A stretch of DNA of 40,734 nt from assembly GCA_026414325.1 (NCBI GenBank), contig JAOAJF010000001.1:100090-140823 (forward strand), given 5' to 3'. The position numbers and the translations under genes are program-made. This stretch comes from Microcaldota archaeon (GTDB taxonomy: Archaea; Micrarchaeota; Micrarchaeia; Anstonellales; Anstonellaceae). This document shows positions 27,929 to 37,611 of this stretch, one piece after another. The stretch's first letter is position 1; each line of letters begins with the position of its first letter. Below the pieces are notes generated by a model, which was not told the DNA's origin, made no database searches, and saw only the letters and a list, made by a program, of their open reading frames with translations.

Positions 27929-28708
27929 ATTATACTCTTTTAAAACATCTAAGAAAATTTTTATACTAAAAAAAACTATTATTAGGCTAAGAAGTTTTCT
28001 AAAAGTTGACTGGCCTATTTTTTTGTCTACAAGCTTTTCAGAACCAATTTTTGAGCCTATTGCAGCTGCAGCTACTAAAAAAAGTATTAAATTCTGCTTC
28101 TGAACTATTAGCTCAAAATTAAAATTTAAACTAAAAGCAACTAAAGAAGAGAAAAAAACACAAATATGCGACAAAAAAGAAGCTTTATTTATTTCAATAT
28201 TTTTGTGCAAAAAGAAAGGAACTAAAAATATCCCACCGCCTATCCCAAATAAAGATGCTATTAAGCCCATTAAACTACCTATTAAAAATTTTTCTATTTT
28301 TGAAATCTTTGGATAACTTCTAGCCTTTTTTTCCCTATTTTTATTTTGGTCAGAATATGTTTTGTAAGCAACTATTAATAAAAAAGTACTAAATAAGGCT
28401 TTTAGAGTAGTTGTGTCTAAAATAAAAAATAGCTTTGAACCAATATAACTTCCAAAAATTATTCCTAAAAATATCCAAGAAACATATTTATAGTCAGTGG
28501 TCGAAAATTTTTCTACTTTATAATGTGTGATTATAGAGGTTAGAGAACTAACTAAATTTAAGATAAGCCCAACAATTATAGCTTCTTTAATTAAAAATCC
28601 AAAAGAATAAAAAAGAGGAATGTAAACTGACGCTCCACCAATTCCTACAATCGCAAAAAAAATTGATAAAATAGCCACTGTTAATACAATTATAATCTCA
28701 AGCATCAT
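27914..28708 (-). CDS. TauE/SafE-family sulfite exporter-like membrane protein
   Basis: 'IVGIGGASVYIPLFYSFGF' and repeated 'GLIASLFGIGGGIFLVPFFL' motifs. Confidence 0.88.
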   Translation of the reverse strand: MMLEIIIVLTVAILSIFFAIVGIGGASVYIPLFYSFGFLIKEAIIVGLILNLVSSLTSIITHYKVEKFSTTDYKYVSWIFLGIIFGSYIGSKLFFILDTTTLKALFSTFLLIVAYKTYSDQNKNREKKARSYPKISKIEKFLIGSLMGLIASLFGIGGGIFLVPFFLHKNIEINKASFLSHICVFFSSLVAFSLNFNFELIVQKQNLILFLVAAAAIGSKIGSEKLVDKKIGQSTFRKLLSLIIVFFSIKIFLDVLKEYNLNFL

Positions 28709-28793
28709 TATTTCACCAAAAATATTAAAAGTATTAAAACTTTATTCTTTTTATCTATTATCACTTTAGCAGTTAACAATTGAAAGTGATTTT

Positions 28794-29456
28794 ATGGTTT
28801 ACAATCAATTTTTTAAAGCAGCTTTATTAACAGCAGTCATAGTTTTCTTCTCCTTTTTTTTAGCCTATATTATTGATTCAACTAGAACTGGAGAAGTAAA
28901 ATCTTTTGTACAAGATTTAATATTTGAAAGCGAGTCCAACCGACTTATCTCAAAATTTTATTTGTTTGCTGCAAATTCTACTAAAAAATGTGAAATTTTG
29001 CAAATTCCAAAAGAAGTTCAAACAGCAAAAACATATCAACTTGCTCTTAAATTTAAAGAGTATGAGCAGGCCAATCTTTTTAATACAGAATTAGAATATT
29101 TAAAAAAATCCTATTTTGTAAATTTATTTGACCTTTATTTATTAGCATTAGAAAAAAACAATGCCTGTCCTGAAAATAAAGATGTAATAGTTGTGTTTTT
29201 TTATCTTGAGGCAGCCTGCCCAGCTTGTATAGAGACCGACTATATTATTAGAAATGTAACTGCAAACTGCCAAAATATACAAACCTTTGCTTTTCCTTTA
29301 AATGTAAACTACTCTTTTATCAAAGCACTAAAAAATTACTATGCTCTAGAAGATGAACCAACACTGGTGATAAATAATAAAAAATATTCTATAACAAATT
29401 TAACAGAAGAAAAACTTTTAACACTGCTAAAATTAGAACAAGCTATTTGTAAATAA
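28794..29456 (+). CDS. Membrane-anchored thioredoxin-fold-like protein
   Basis: N-terminal TM, 'VFFYLEAACPACIETDYIIRNVTANCQNIQTFAFPLNVNYSFIKALKNYYALEDEPTLVINNKKYSI' (CxxC plus cis-Pro-like TLVI). Confidence 0.65.
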   Translation: MVYNQFFKAALLTAVIVFFSFFLAYIIDSTRTGEVKSFVQDLIFESESNRLISKFYLFAANSTKKCEILQIPKEVQTAKTYQLALKFKEYEQANLFNTELEYLKKSYFVNLFDLYLLALEKNNACPENKDVIVVFFYLEAACPACIETDYIIRNVTANCQNIQTFAFPLNVNYSFIKALKNYYALEDEPTLVINNKKYSITNLTEEKLLTLLKLEQAICK

Positions 29457-29471
29457 AACTGAGGGAAAAAA

Positions 29472-30800
29472 ATGCATTATGAGCGTTCTCATTTTACAAA
29501 AGAAGGAAAAAAAGAGCTAATCTTAATCGGCTTATTTATGTTCGCTTTAGTTGTTTTGATTTTTCTTTGGATCTCTTATAAAATAATATTTATTGTAAAT
29601 GGAATTATAATTATCTATATATTTTCTGTTTATTTATTTTTATTTTTAGACCATTCTCAAAAAGAGACTAAACTACCCACTTTAAAATCCTGGCCAGAAG
29701 TTTCAATTATAATTCCTTCGTTTAATTCTTCTCAAACTATCTTTAAGTGTCTTGAAGCTTGTAAAAGTTTAAACTATCCAAAAAATTTTGAAATAATTGT
29801 TGTTGATGACGGGAGCCAGGATGGCTCATATGAAAAACTCAAAGAAGTTAAAGGAATAAAACTTTTAAAAAATCCAAGAAATTTAGGAAAAGCAGCTGCT
29901 CTAAATCATGGTATAAAAAATGCAAAAGGAGAAATAATTGTTTGTGTAGACTCAGATTCTTATCCAGAAAAAGATACGTTAATCAAAACCATCCCTTATT
30001 TTTATTGTGAAGAAAAAGTTGGAAGTGTAGTTGTTTTTATCAAAGTTGCAGAACCAAAAACCCTTATACAAAAAATGCAGGAAATCGAATATAATCTTTC
30101 TTTTGGATTTTTTTTCAAAATTATTGCTTTTATAGATTGTTTATATGTTACCCCAGGTCCAACTTCTCTTTATCATAAAAAAGTTTTTGAAGAAATTGGC
30201 TATTTTGCAGAAGATAATATTACTGAAGATATGGAGATAGCTCTAAGAATACAAAAAAATGGTTGGAAAATAAAACGAGCTTCAGATGCAATAGCATATA
30301 CTGAAGTTCCAGCTGATCTTATAGGCTTATTTAAACAAAGGTTAAGATGGTTTAGAGGTGCAATTTATAATCTCTTAACTTATTTTGATATGTTCTTTAA
30401 TCCACGATATAAAACCTTGGGATTATTTATTTTACCTTTAGTTCTTTTTTCTGGATTTTTTACTGCAATCTTCTTTTTTTGGGCAATTTTAAATTATTTT
30501 GATTTATTTTGGAAATTCGCTCTTCCAACTTTTTTGTACTCTCCTATATTATTTTTTCAGTCTTTGGCTCTTTACTTTTTAGATATACGTTTAGTTAATT
30601 CATCATTTTTGTTAGGATTTTTTGGCTTTTTGTTTTGGTTATTTTTCTGCCTCAAAAGCTTTGAATTAGCAAATGAAAAGCTCAAAACTTATCACATACC
30701 TGGCTTTGTTTTAATGCTTTTCTTCTACCCTGTTTTTATTGGTTTTAGTTTTTTTGTAAGCTATCTTATGGAGTTTAGTGGCCAGCGCTATCGTTGGTAG
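29472..30800 (+). CDS. Family 2 glycosyltransferase, membrane-embedded
   Basis: 'VSIIIPSFNSSQTIFKCLEACKSLNYPKNFEIIVVDDGSQDGSYE', 'VCVDSDSYPEKDTL', 'EDMEIALRIQKNGWKIKRA', 'KQRLRWFRGAIYNL' (QxxRW). Confidence 0.93.
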   Translation: MHYERSHFTKEGKKELILIGLFMFALVVLIFLWISYKIIFIVNGIIIIYIFSVYLFLFLDHSQKETKLPTLKSWPEVSIIIPSFNSSQTIFKCLEACKSLNYPKNFEIIVVDDGSQDGSYEKLKEVKGIKLLKNPRNLGKAAALNHGIKNAKGEIIVCVDSDSYPEKDTLIKTIPYFYCEEKVGSVVVFIKVAEPKTLIQKMQEIEYNLSFGFFFKIIAFIDCLYVTPGPTSLYHKKVFEEIGYFAEDNITEDMEIALRIQKNGWKIKRASDAIAYTEVPADLIGLFKQRLRWFRGAIYNLLTYFDMFFNPRYKTLGLFILPLVLFSGFFTAIFFFWAILNYFDLFWKFALPTFLYSPILFFQSLALYFLDIRLVNSSFLLGFFGFLFWLFFCLKSFELANEKLKTYHIPGFVLMLFFYPVFIGFSFFVSYLMEFSGQRYRW

Positions 30801-31662
30801 GTTTTAATAAGCAATATCCAGCAAGTTTATATGCTAATTTAGCACAACTAAATTCACTATAATTTTCTCCTACAATAGGTGCAAGCTCAACAATATCAAA
30901 ACCAACAACTTCTTTTTTTGTACAAACTTGCTTTAGCAGCTTTAGTGTTTCATTCCATCCCAATCCTCCTGGTTCAGGGGTACCTGTGGCTGGGATTATG
31001 GCTGGATCAAAACCATCAACATCTATAGTGATATAAACTTTGTTTTTTAGCTGCTGTAAAATCTTTTTTATTTCTTCTTCTCCAATTTCAGGCCCATAGA
31101 AATATTCTTTATAGTTTTTTTCAATAATTTCTGCCTCTTGCTTAGAGTAGCTTCTTATTCCAACAGAAACTACTGGACAAATTTCTCTTACTCTTGCCAT
31201 AACACAAGCATGGTTATATTCTGAGCCCATATAATTTTTACGCATATCTGCATGCGCATCAATTTGCAAAACTTCTATTTTACTAAAAAATTCTTTAGAA
31301 GCTTTAATTGGGCCAAGAGAAATAGAGTGCTCTCCTCCAAATATAATGGGAAATTTTTTATCTTCTAAAACTTTTTTTGTTGTTTTATAAACTTGCTCTA
31401 TAGCTTTGCTAACACTAAGTTTTTGGATTTTTAATGGCTTTAGAGTATTAAAACCTATTTTATCAATAAAATCGTCTTTTAGTTCTATATCGTAAGTTTC
31501 AACCTGGTTTGAGGCATGTATTATTGCTTTCGGACCTAAAGCTTGGCCTTTTCTATAAGTTGAAGTTCCCTGATAAGGTGCTTGAATTACAACTGCTCTT
31601 GACTTTTCGTAAGGATAATTAAAACCCATAAAACTATTTTTATCTTCTAGCAACTTTCTCAC
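30775..31662 (-). CDS. Agmatinase / ureohydrolase family
   Basis: 'IIFGGEHSISLGPIKA', 'VLQIDAHADMRKNYMGSEYNHACVMARV', 'VYITIDVDGFDPAIIPATGTPEPGGLGWNE'. Confidence 0.93.
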   Translation of the reverse strand: MRKLLEDKNSFMGFNYPYEKSRAVVIQAPYQGTSTYRKGQALGPKAIIHASNQVETYDIELKDDFIDKIGFNTLKPLKIQKLSVSKAIEQVYKTTKKVLEDKKFPIIFGGEHSISLGPIKASKEFFSKIEVLQIDAHADMRKNYMGSEYNHACVMARVREICPVVSVGIRSYSKQEAEIIEKNYKEYFYGPEIGEEEIKKILQQLKNKVYITIDVDGFDPAIIPATGTPEPGGLGWNETLKLLKQVCTKKEVVGFDIVELAPIVGENYSEFSCAKLAYKLAGYCLLKPTNDSAGH

Positions 31663-31704
31663 CTAAGGACAATCTTTTTAAAATTATATAACTTAATTTT
31701 ATTA

Positions 31705-32577
31705 ATGGGAGGTTTAAAATATTTATTTGAATGGCTAAAGCTTACTAGGTTTGAGCATGCTCTTTTATCTTCTTTTGGAGTGTTAATAGGCTTGCTTTTA
31801 GCCCCCTCCTCTATACCTCTTCATACTCTTTTTTTTGTTTTTGCAGTTCCAATATTAATAAATTTAGGAGCATTTATTCTAAATGATTATTATGATATAG
31901 CTACAGACATTGCAAACAAAAGATTTGACAGACCACTAGTGAAACAAACAATAAAGAAAAATCATGCATTTGCTGTTGCAATTTTATTATTACTTTTAGG
32001 AATAGTTTGCAGCTTTTTTATAAATATTTTTGCAGCAGCTATAGCCATTCTTTTTGCAATTCTTTCCTTTCTATATAATTATAAACTAAAAGAGTTGCCT
32101 TTAGTTGGAAACATAGTTATTGCTCTTTGTATGGCTATTGCTTTTCCCTTTGGTTATGTTTCTAGTACCAATTCTCTTGACTTTCCAGCCTCAGTTTCTC
32201 TTCTATTTTTTGGAGCATTTTTTGTAGGGCTAGCTAGGGAGATAATAAAATCTATTCAAGATATGCACGGAGATAGCCTAACAAGAAACTCAAAAACACT
32301 CCCTATTTTAATAGGAAAAGAGAAATCAGCATTTTATGCTTCTTTGCTTTTTTTACTTTTTTGTTTTTATATTCTTTTGTTTTTATTTTTAGTTGATGAT
32401 TTAGAATGGAATTACTTTTCTATTTCTTTAATTTTAATTTCTTTATTTGCATTTTTTGCATTAGCTTACAAATCTTATAAGTTGGATGGGTTAGAAGAAA
32501 TACGAAAGGTCTCTCTTTTTAATCTATTTATTATTATGCTAGCAATATTTTTAGCAGGGTGGTCTAAATGGATGTAA
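31705..32577 (+). CDS. UbiA-family prenyltransferase (likely geranylgeranylglycerol-phosphate geranylgeranyltransferase)
   Basis: 'FILNDYYDIATDIANKRFDRPLVKQTI', 'GLAREIIKSIQDMHGDSLTRNSKTLPI'. Confidence 0.88.
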   Translation: MGGLKYLFEWLKLTRFEHALLSSFGVLIGLLLAPSSIPLHTLFFVFAVPILINLGAFILNDYYDIATDIANKRFDRPLVKQTIKKNHAFAVAILLLLLGIVCSFFINIFAAAIAILFAILSFLYNYKLKELPLVGNIVIALCMAIAFPFGYVSSTNSLDFPASVSLLFFGAFFVGLAREIIKSIQDMHGDSLTRNSKTLPILIGKEKSAFYASLLFLLFCFYILLFLFLVDDLEWNYFSISLILISLFAFFALAYKSYKLDGLEEIRKVSLFNLFIIMLAIFLAGWSKWM

Positions 32578-33455
32578 TAACAAAAACCTCTCTACCTTTG
32601 GAAAAATTCTCGAGCGGAAAAGTTCGAGACACCTATGTTTTGGATTCAAAAACGCTTTTGATGGTCTGCACTGATAGAATCAGTGCATTTGACGTTGTTT
32701 TTGAGCAAGGTATTCCTTATAAAGGAGTAGTTTTAAACCAACTTTCGATTTTTTGGTTTAATTTTTTAAAATCAGTTATTGATTCACACTATATTAAGGA
32801 TTTTTCTCTTCCAAAAAATTTACAAAAAAGAAAAGAAAGACTTGAGCTTCGGGCGATGGCTGTAAAAAGAGCAAAACCAATAAAATTAGAGTGTGTTGTA
32901 CGAGGATATTTAGCAGGTTCTGGTTACAAGGAATATCTGGAAAAGCAGTCGGTCTGTTCTATTCCTCTTCCTTCTGGTTTAAAACTAGCTTCTAAACTTC
33001 CTGAACCAATTTTCACTCCTTCTACAAAAGCAGATGTTGGTCATGATCAAAATATTTCTTACAAAGAAGCAGAAAAGTTGGTGGGAAAAGACACCTTTGA
33101 ATTTTTAAAAGAGAAAAGTATAGAAATTTATACTAAAGCTTCAGATTATGCACTCAAAAAAGGAATAATATTAGCAGATACAAAATTTGAATTTGGTTTT
33201 TTTGAAGACAAAATAATTTTAATAGACGAGGTTTTAACTCCAGACTCTTCAAGATATTGGGATGCAAGCACCTATAAAGAAGGAATAAGCCCCCCATCAT
33301 TTGATAAGCAATATGTAAGGGATTACTTGGAGTCAACTGGTTGGAACAAAACTCCACCAGCCCCACCCCTTCCACCAAATATAATAAAAAATACTACTAA
33401 AAAATATATCGAAGCATACGAAAAATTAGTTGGAAAAAAATTTAGTTGGAGGTGA
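32568..33455 (+). CDS. purC: Phosphoribosylaminoimidazole-succinocarboxamide synthase
   Basis: '[51 protein letters not shown]', '[16 protein letters not shown]', '[13 protein letters not shown]'. Confidence 0.96.
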   Translation: MDVITKTSLPLEKFSSGKVRDTYVLDSKTLLMVCTDRISAFDVVFEQGIPYKGVVLNQLSIFWFNFLKSVIDSHYIKDFSLPKNLQKRKERLELRAMAVKRAKPIKLECVVRGYLAGSGYKEYLEKQSVCSIPLPSGLKLASKLPEPIFTPSTKADVGHDQNISYKEAEKLVGKDTFEFLKEKSIEIYTKASDYALKKGIILADTKFEFGFFEDKIILIDEVLTPDSSRYWDASTYKEGISPPSFDKQYVRDYLESTGWNKTPPAPPLPPNIIKNTTKKYIEAYEKLVGKKFSWR

Positions 33456-33459
33456 GCAA

Positions 33460-33885
33460 ATGCCAAAGGTTTTGATTTTGGTTGGAAGCCAGTCCGATTT
33501 AGAGCATGCAAACAAATGCTCTGAGATTCTAACCAAATACGGAGTAGAAAACAAAGTTGAGGTTGCATCAGCCCATAGAGATCCAAAGAAAGTAGACGAG
33601 CTTGTAACAAACTCTGACGCAGATATTTTCATCGCAATGGCAGGACTTTCAGCAGCTTTGCCTGGTGTTGTAGCATCCAAAACAATAAAACCAGTTATAG
33701 GTGTTCCTCTAAATGTAAAACTGGATGGGCTAGATGCACTTTTATCAACTATGAACATTCCAGCAGGAGTTCCAGTAGCTACAGTGGGAATAGATAATGC
33801 AAAAAACGCTGCCTTTTTAGCTCTTAGAATATTGGCTCTAAAAGATAGCAAATTGCAAAAAAATTTAAAACCAGCAATGTCCTAA
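33460..33885 (+). CDS. purE: N5-carboxyaminoimidazole ribonucleotide mutase / AIR carboxylase catalytic subunit
   Basis: '[46 protein letters not shown]', '[29 protein letters not shown]'; RBS GGAGGTGA. Confidence 0.95.
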   Translation: MPKVLILVGSQSDLEHANKCSEILTKYGVENKVEVASAHRDPKKVDELVTNSDADIFIAMAGLSAALPGVVASKTIKPVIGVPLNVKLDGLDALLSTMNIPAGVPVATVGIDNAKNAAFLALRILALKDSKLQKNLKPAMS

Positions 33886-33894
33886 AATCTTTTT

Positions 33895-34647
33895 ATGAAA
33901 TCCAAACTATTTTTTTTATTTTTTAATTTTCTTGTTTATTTTTTTCTTTGCTCTTCTTATTCTTCTATTTATCTTTCTGAGGCAAATTTAGTTGGGCAGA
34001 GTGTAGAAATCTTAGTAGAAAATGGCTCAAATGCTACTCTTGAAATAACTCGGCCTGATGGTTCAACTTTTTCTAAACAGCTTGATCAATCTGGGCAGAC
34101 AAGAATTTTTTTGGATCAGCCAGGACTTTGGAAATTTTCTTACCTTTCTGAGTCAAAAACACTTTATATTAAAGATACAAAACAATCAACAAAAGAAGAG
34201 CAAAATCTTACAGAACAATTCTTTGTAGTTGGATTTTTTCTACTCTTATTAATCTCAGCTATTTTGGTGTATCTATTATTCAATCTTTATAAGAATATGA
34301 ATATAAAAGAACCCTCTCTTTCAAAAACTTCAGCTAACCAACAGCTCACAATAACCTTTCAGGCTTCTAAGGACTTATTAGAAAATGTTGTTTTAAAAAT
34401 AAAATTAGAAAACGATGAAATTGTTTTAAGAAAAGAAAAACTTCAACCATTTCAAAAACTTTCCTATTCTTGTCCATCCTCAGCTTTTAAGACAGCTACT
34501 GTTAATTATCAAATAGGTGAGCAAAAATATCATATTTCTTTAGATGAGCCTTCTTGCCTTTCTCATTCTCCAGAAGAACAAAAAATAGAAAAAACCCCCC
34601 TCAAAGAAAATCAAAAACAAAAAAGAAAACTCCAAAAACTAGATTAA
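33895..34647 (+). CDS. Secreted/membrane protein with Ig-like domain character, unknown function
   Basis: Signal peptide-like N-terminus, beta-rich 'GQSVEILVENGSNATLEITRPDGSTFSKQLDQSGQTRIFLDQPGLWKFSY', central TM, charged tail. Confidence 0.6.
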   Translation: MKSKLFFLFFNFLVYFFLCSSYSSIYLSEANLVGQSVEILVENGSNATLEITRPDGSTFSKQLDQSGQTRIFLDQPGLWKFSYLSESKTLYIKDTKQSTKEEQNLTEQFFVVGFFLLLLISAILVYLLFNLYKNMNIKEPSLSKTSANQQLTITFQASKDLLENVVLKIKLENDEIVLRKEKLQPFQKLSYSCPSSAFKTATVNYQIGEQKYHISLDEPSCLSHSPEEQKIEKTPLKENQKQKRKLQKLD

Positions 34648-34649
34648 TT

Positions 34650-35081
34650 TTATTTTTCATAACGATGGGATGGGTAAATAACGTTTAGATAGTAAAAAAA
34701 TAGAAGTAAAATTACATCAAAAACAAAGAATAGAATTAAGAAATCCTCTTTTAAAAACCAAAAAAACAAAACATTTGGTATTATAAAATAAATATTTTTT
34801 TCAACAAGTTGGTAAAGAATATATTGCAAAATTAAAATATTTAAAAAAATTAATCCTTGTTTTGCCTTCACACTTTTTAGAGAATAATAGAGATTTAATA
34901 GCAAATAGAAAGTTATTATAAAAAACAAAAAAATCATATTAAACTCTTTTCCATATTTTAAAAAAAATAAGAAAGCAATTATTATACTTAAAATTTCATT
35001 TACTGAAAAAAGAATTATTTTATATAGTTCATATTCTTTTTTGTATTCTGGTTTTTTTATCTTTTTAAGCCATCGATACAC
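34650..35081 (-). CDS. Integral membrane protein, unknown function
   Basis: 143 aa, about four hydrophobic segments; adjacent to ksgA on the same strand. Confidence 0.55.
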   Translation of the reverse strand: MYRWLKKIKKPEYKKEYELYKIILFSVNEILSIIIAFLFFLKYGKEFNMIFLFFIITFYLLLNLYYSLKSVKAKQGLIFLNILILQYILYQLVEKNIYFIIPNVLFFWFLKEDFLILFFVFDVILLLFFYYLNVIYPSHRYEK

Positions 35082-35858
35082 TCATTCCACCAATTTTTTA
35101 GCAATCTGATTTATTTCCTGCCAATTTAGCATAAATACTTTTTTATCATAATTTTTAAATTTTTTTAATTTTTCCCCAACTTCTTCTTTTGTCCAACCAA
35201 AGAAATGTCTTGAGCGTTTTATAGCATTTTTTACATCTGCTAATCTGTGGGCAAATAATGCAGCTGAAACTAATTCAAAATTTTTAGAAAGTTTTGGAGT
35301 TTTTTTTCTTTTGAGCATAATTATCTGCGAATCTACTTTGGGTTTAGGATAGAAATTTTCTTTTGATACTTGTGCAATTTGCTCAATATCAAAATAAGCC
35401 TGAGCTAGTGCACTAATTCGACCATATTCTGAGGTAGCTGGAGGTGCTGCTAGACGTTGGCAAAATTCTTTTTGCATCATTAAAATTGCTTTTTCAAACT
35501 CTATTTTGCGCAATTTTAAAATAATCTTACTGCTTATGTTGTATGGAACATTGCCAATAATTATATCAATTTTTTTTATATCTAAGTTTAAAAAATCCTC
35601 ATTTACTATTTCAAGTCTTCCCTGGCTAATTTCATTTTTAAATTTTTTTTCTAATTGATAGCAAAGCTCTCTATCTATTTCTATAGCTAGTACTTTTTTT
35701 GGTCTTTGTTCTAAAAGCTTTTTAGTAAGTCTTCCATCCCCAGCCCCGATCTCAAGAACTTCTTTATTGGCTAAATTTGTTATTTTTGCTTCTAGCTCTA
35801 AAACATCCTCGTTCTTTAAAAAATGTTGTCCAAAAATTTTAGTTTTTTTTGTCTTCAT
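35082..35858 (-). CDS. ksgA: 16S rRNA dimethyladenosine transferase
   Basis: 'FGQHFLKNEDVLELEAKI', 'VLEIGAGDGRLTKKLLEQ', 'IIIGNVPYNISSKIILKL', 'MMQKEFCQRLAAPPATSEYGRISALAQAYFDIE'. Confidence 0.95.
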   Translation of the reverse strand: MKTKKTKIFGQHFLKNEDVLELEAKITNLANKEVLEIGAGDGRLTKKLLEQRPKKVLAIEIDRELCYQLEKKFKNEISQGRLEIVNEDFLNLDIKKIDIIIGNVPYNISSKIILKLRKIEFEKAILMMQKEFCQRLAAPPATSEYGRISALAQAYFDIEQIAQVSKENFYPKPKVDSQIIMLKRKKTPKLSKNFELVSAALFAHRLADVKNAIKRSRHFFGWTKEEVGEKLKKFKNYDKKVFMLNWQEINQIAKKLVE

Positions 35859-36427
35859 CCTCTATCCTTAAATTGGATTTTTTTTGGTTTTACAAATAAA
35901 TAGTTTTTTTCATTCCCTTCGATTTCTTTTACTATTCGATTTACAATCATCATTGCTGGATCTGGCAAAAAACTTATTCTTCTTTTTATGTCCTCGTAGC
36001 TTTCAAAAGGCTTTTTTTCTCTTTCTTCTAAAATCTGATTTAGGTGTTTTTTTCCTATCCCTTGTAAAAATTCCAGTTGGTGCAATCTAATTGAGAGTGG
36101 GCCGGCTTTATTATAAAAATTTACAAAGTCTTTTTCTCTAAATTCCACTATCTTTTTTAATGTTGGTTCTAATTCAGCTTTTGCTGTTGAGGTCAACTCA
36201 TTATAATCTATTCTTCTTTTTATTTTTTCAATTTCATTTCTTTGATTTTTTCCAACATATACTCTTGAGCCAAATTTTAATTCAACATTTTGCTTGGCAA
36301 TTCCCTCTAATAATATAAAATATTTTTCTCCTACTAACTGAACAAGCCTTTCTTTGTTTTTTTGATCGGCTTTTCCATAGGGTAAAAAATCAATAACCCA
36401 ACCCCACTCCTCTTTTTCTTCCTCCAT
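35855..36427 (-). CDS. DUF655-family HhH nucleic-acid-binding protein
   Basis: 'WGWVIDFLPYGKADQ', 'LEFLQGIGKKHLNQILEEREKKPFESYEDIKRRI'. Confidence 0.88.
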   Translation of the reverse strand: MEEEKEEWGWVIDFLPYGKADQKNKERLVQLVGEKYFILLEGIAKQNVELKFGSRVYVGKNQRNEIEKIKRRIDYNELTSTAKAELEPTLKKIVEFREKDFVNFYNKAGPLSIRLHQLEFLQGIGKKHLNQILEEREKKPFESYEDIKRRISFLPDPAMMIVNRIVKEIEGNEKNYLFVKPKKIQFKDRG

Positions 36428-36475
36428 TTAACTACCCTTATTTTATTTCTTCTTTACTTTATATAATTCTTTGGC

Positions 36476-36883
36476 CTATTCCTTTTTGTCTTTAGCTTCC
36501 TTTTTTTCTTTTTCTTTTTCTTCTGAAGAAGAAGAGTATCTAGCCTTATCCTCGTATTCTTTTACATATTTCATTATTTGTTCTATTTTTGAATCATCCA
36601 AAATTATTTTGTCTTTTGCCAATATCAATAAAAGAGTTTCTTTAAACTTTGGCAAGATATCAGCTATTTTAATAGCTGTTTCTAAATTCATACCTTCAAT
36701 TTCTAATAATTTTTCAATAAGCTCCTGGCTTTGTTTTTTATTTAATTTTTTAAATTTTTCAACATAGGAGAGAGTGGTTTGCTGTTCATAACCTATTTCA
36801 GACTCCTGAAGCCTTTGTTGCATTATTTCATAAACTTCTGCTAAAGTAATAGGTTTTATCTCTAATTCTTTTCTTCCAACCAT
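36476..36883 (-). CDS. rpoF: DNA-directed RNA polymerase subunit F (Rpb4)
   Basis: 'KPITLAEVYEIMQQRLQESEIGYEQQTTLSYVEKFKKLNKKQSQELIEKLLEIEGMNLETAIKIADILPKFKETLLLILAKD'. Confidence 0.87.
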   Translation of the reverse strand: MVGRKELEIKPITLAEVYEIMQQRLQESEIGYEQQTTLSYVEKFKKLNKKQSQELIEKLLEIEGMNLETAIKIADILPKFKETLLLILAKDKIILDDSKIEQIMKYVKEYEDKARYSSSSEEKEKEKKEAKDKKE

Positions 36884-36894
36884 CTAACCCACCT

Positions 36895-37173
36895 TTATAC
36901 TTCCTTTATATGCTCGCAATTTGCAATTATTATCTTGTTTTTTTCCCCATCTTTTATCTCTATCTCGTATGCTTTTCCCTTTTTTCCAATAATTTTTCCC
37001 ACTCTTCCTTTATATTTTGGATGGGGCATCCCAGCAGGATAACGAGGATGAGGAACTATTGCGACCTTTTGGCCAATCTCGTATTTTTTAACCAATACGC
37101 TTGCTGTTAGCTTTAGGGCATTGTTACCAACCTTTCTAGTTCTTTTTGACATTTTTCCCTTTGACCTTTTCAT
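36895..37173 (-). CDS. rpl21e: Ribosomal protein L21e
   Basis: 'MKRSKGKMSKRTRKVGNNALKLTASVLVKKYEIGQKVAIVPHPRYPAGMPHPKYKGRVGKIIGKKGKAYEIEI'. Confidence 0.93.
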   Translation of the reverse strand: MKRSKGKMSKRTRKVGNNALKLTASVLVKKYEIGQKVAIVPHPRYPAGMPHPKYKGRVGKIIGKKGKAYEIEIKDGEKNKIIIANCEHIKEV

Positions 37174-37319
37174 AAACTACTACCTCTAAGAAAGCTGTAA
37201 TTATATTATTTTATTTTACTCTTTTTAAACTTTTTATTCTTTTTATTCTACTTTTTAAAGCAGGAAGGTTTTTAAACTTACTATGTTCCTTTTTAAATAT
37301 ATCGCTTAAGGGTGTTTTA

Positions 37320-37610
37320 ATGGCAATTGTTATAAAACCAACATTTAGAATAGAAAATATCGTTGCTTCAGCAGATTTAAATTTAGAATTAGATCTTTAT
37401 TCTATCTCTTTTAAGGTTTATGATGTAGAATATGAACCAGAGCAATTTCCAGGAGCAATCTTTAAACTCAAAGAGCCAAAATCTTCCCTACTATTGTTTA
37501 AAAATGGAAAAATAATTTGCACTGGCTGTAAATCAGAAAAAGAAGTAGAACTAGCTCTAAAAAAGACAGCTCAAATTCTAAAACCCTTTGCTTCCAAGAA
37601 GGAGGACTAA
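37320..37610 (+). CDS. TATA-binding protein-like, single-repeat (half-length TBP)
   Basis: 96 aa: MAIVIKPTFRIENIVASADLNLELDLYSISFKVYDVEYEPEQFPGAIFKLKEPKSSLLLFKNGKIICTGCKSEKEVELALKKTAQILKPFASKKED. Matches one complete TBP repeat and ends in a clean TAA. Confidence 0.88.
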   Translation: MAIVIKPTFRIENIVASADLNLELDLYSISFKVYDVEYEPEQFPGAIFKLKEPKSSLLLFKNGKIICTGCKSEKEVELALKKTAQILKPFASKKED

Positions 37611-37611
37611 A

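Noticed and set aside
33154-33851. Overlapping antisense ORFs opposite purC/purE (74, 95 and 141 aa)
   Set aside because: They lie opposite strongly recognised genes and show no coherent protein features; likewise other short antisense ORFs in the track (e.g. 1450-1701, 1835-2071, 12963-13208, 39178-39387).
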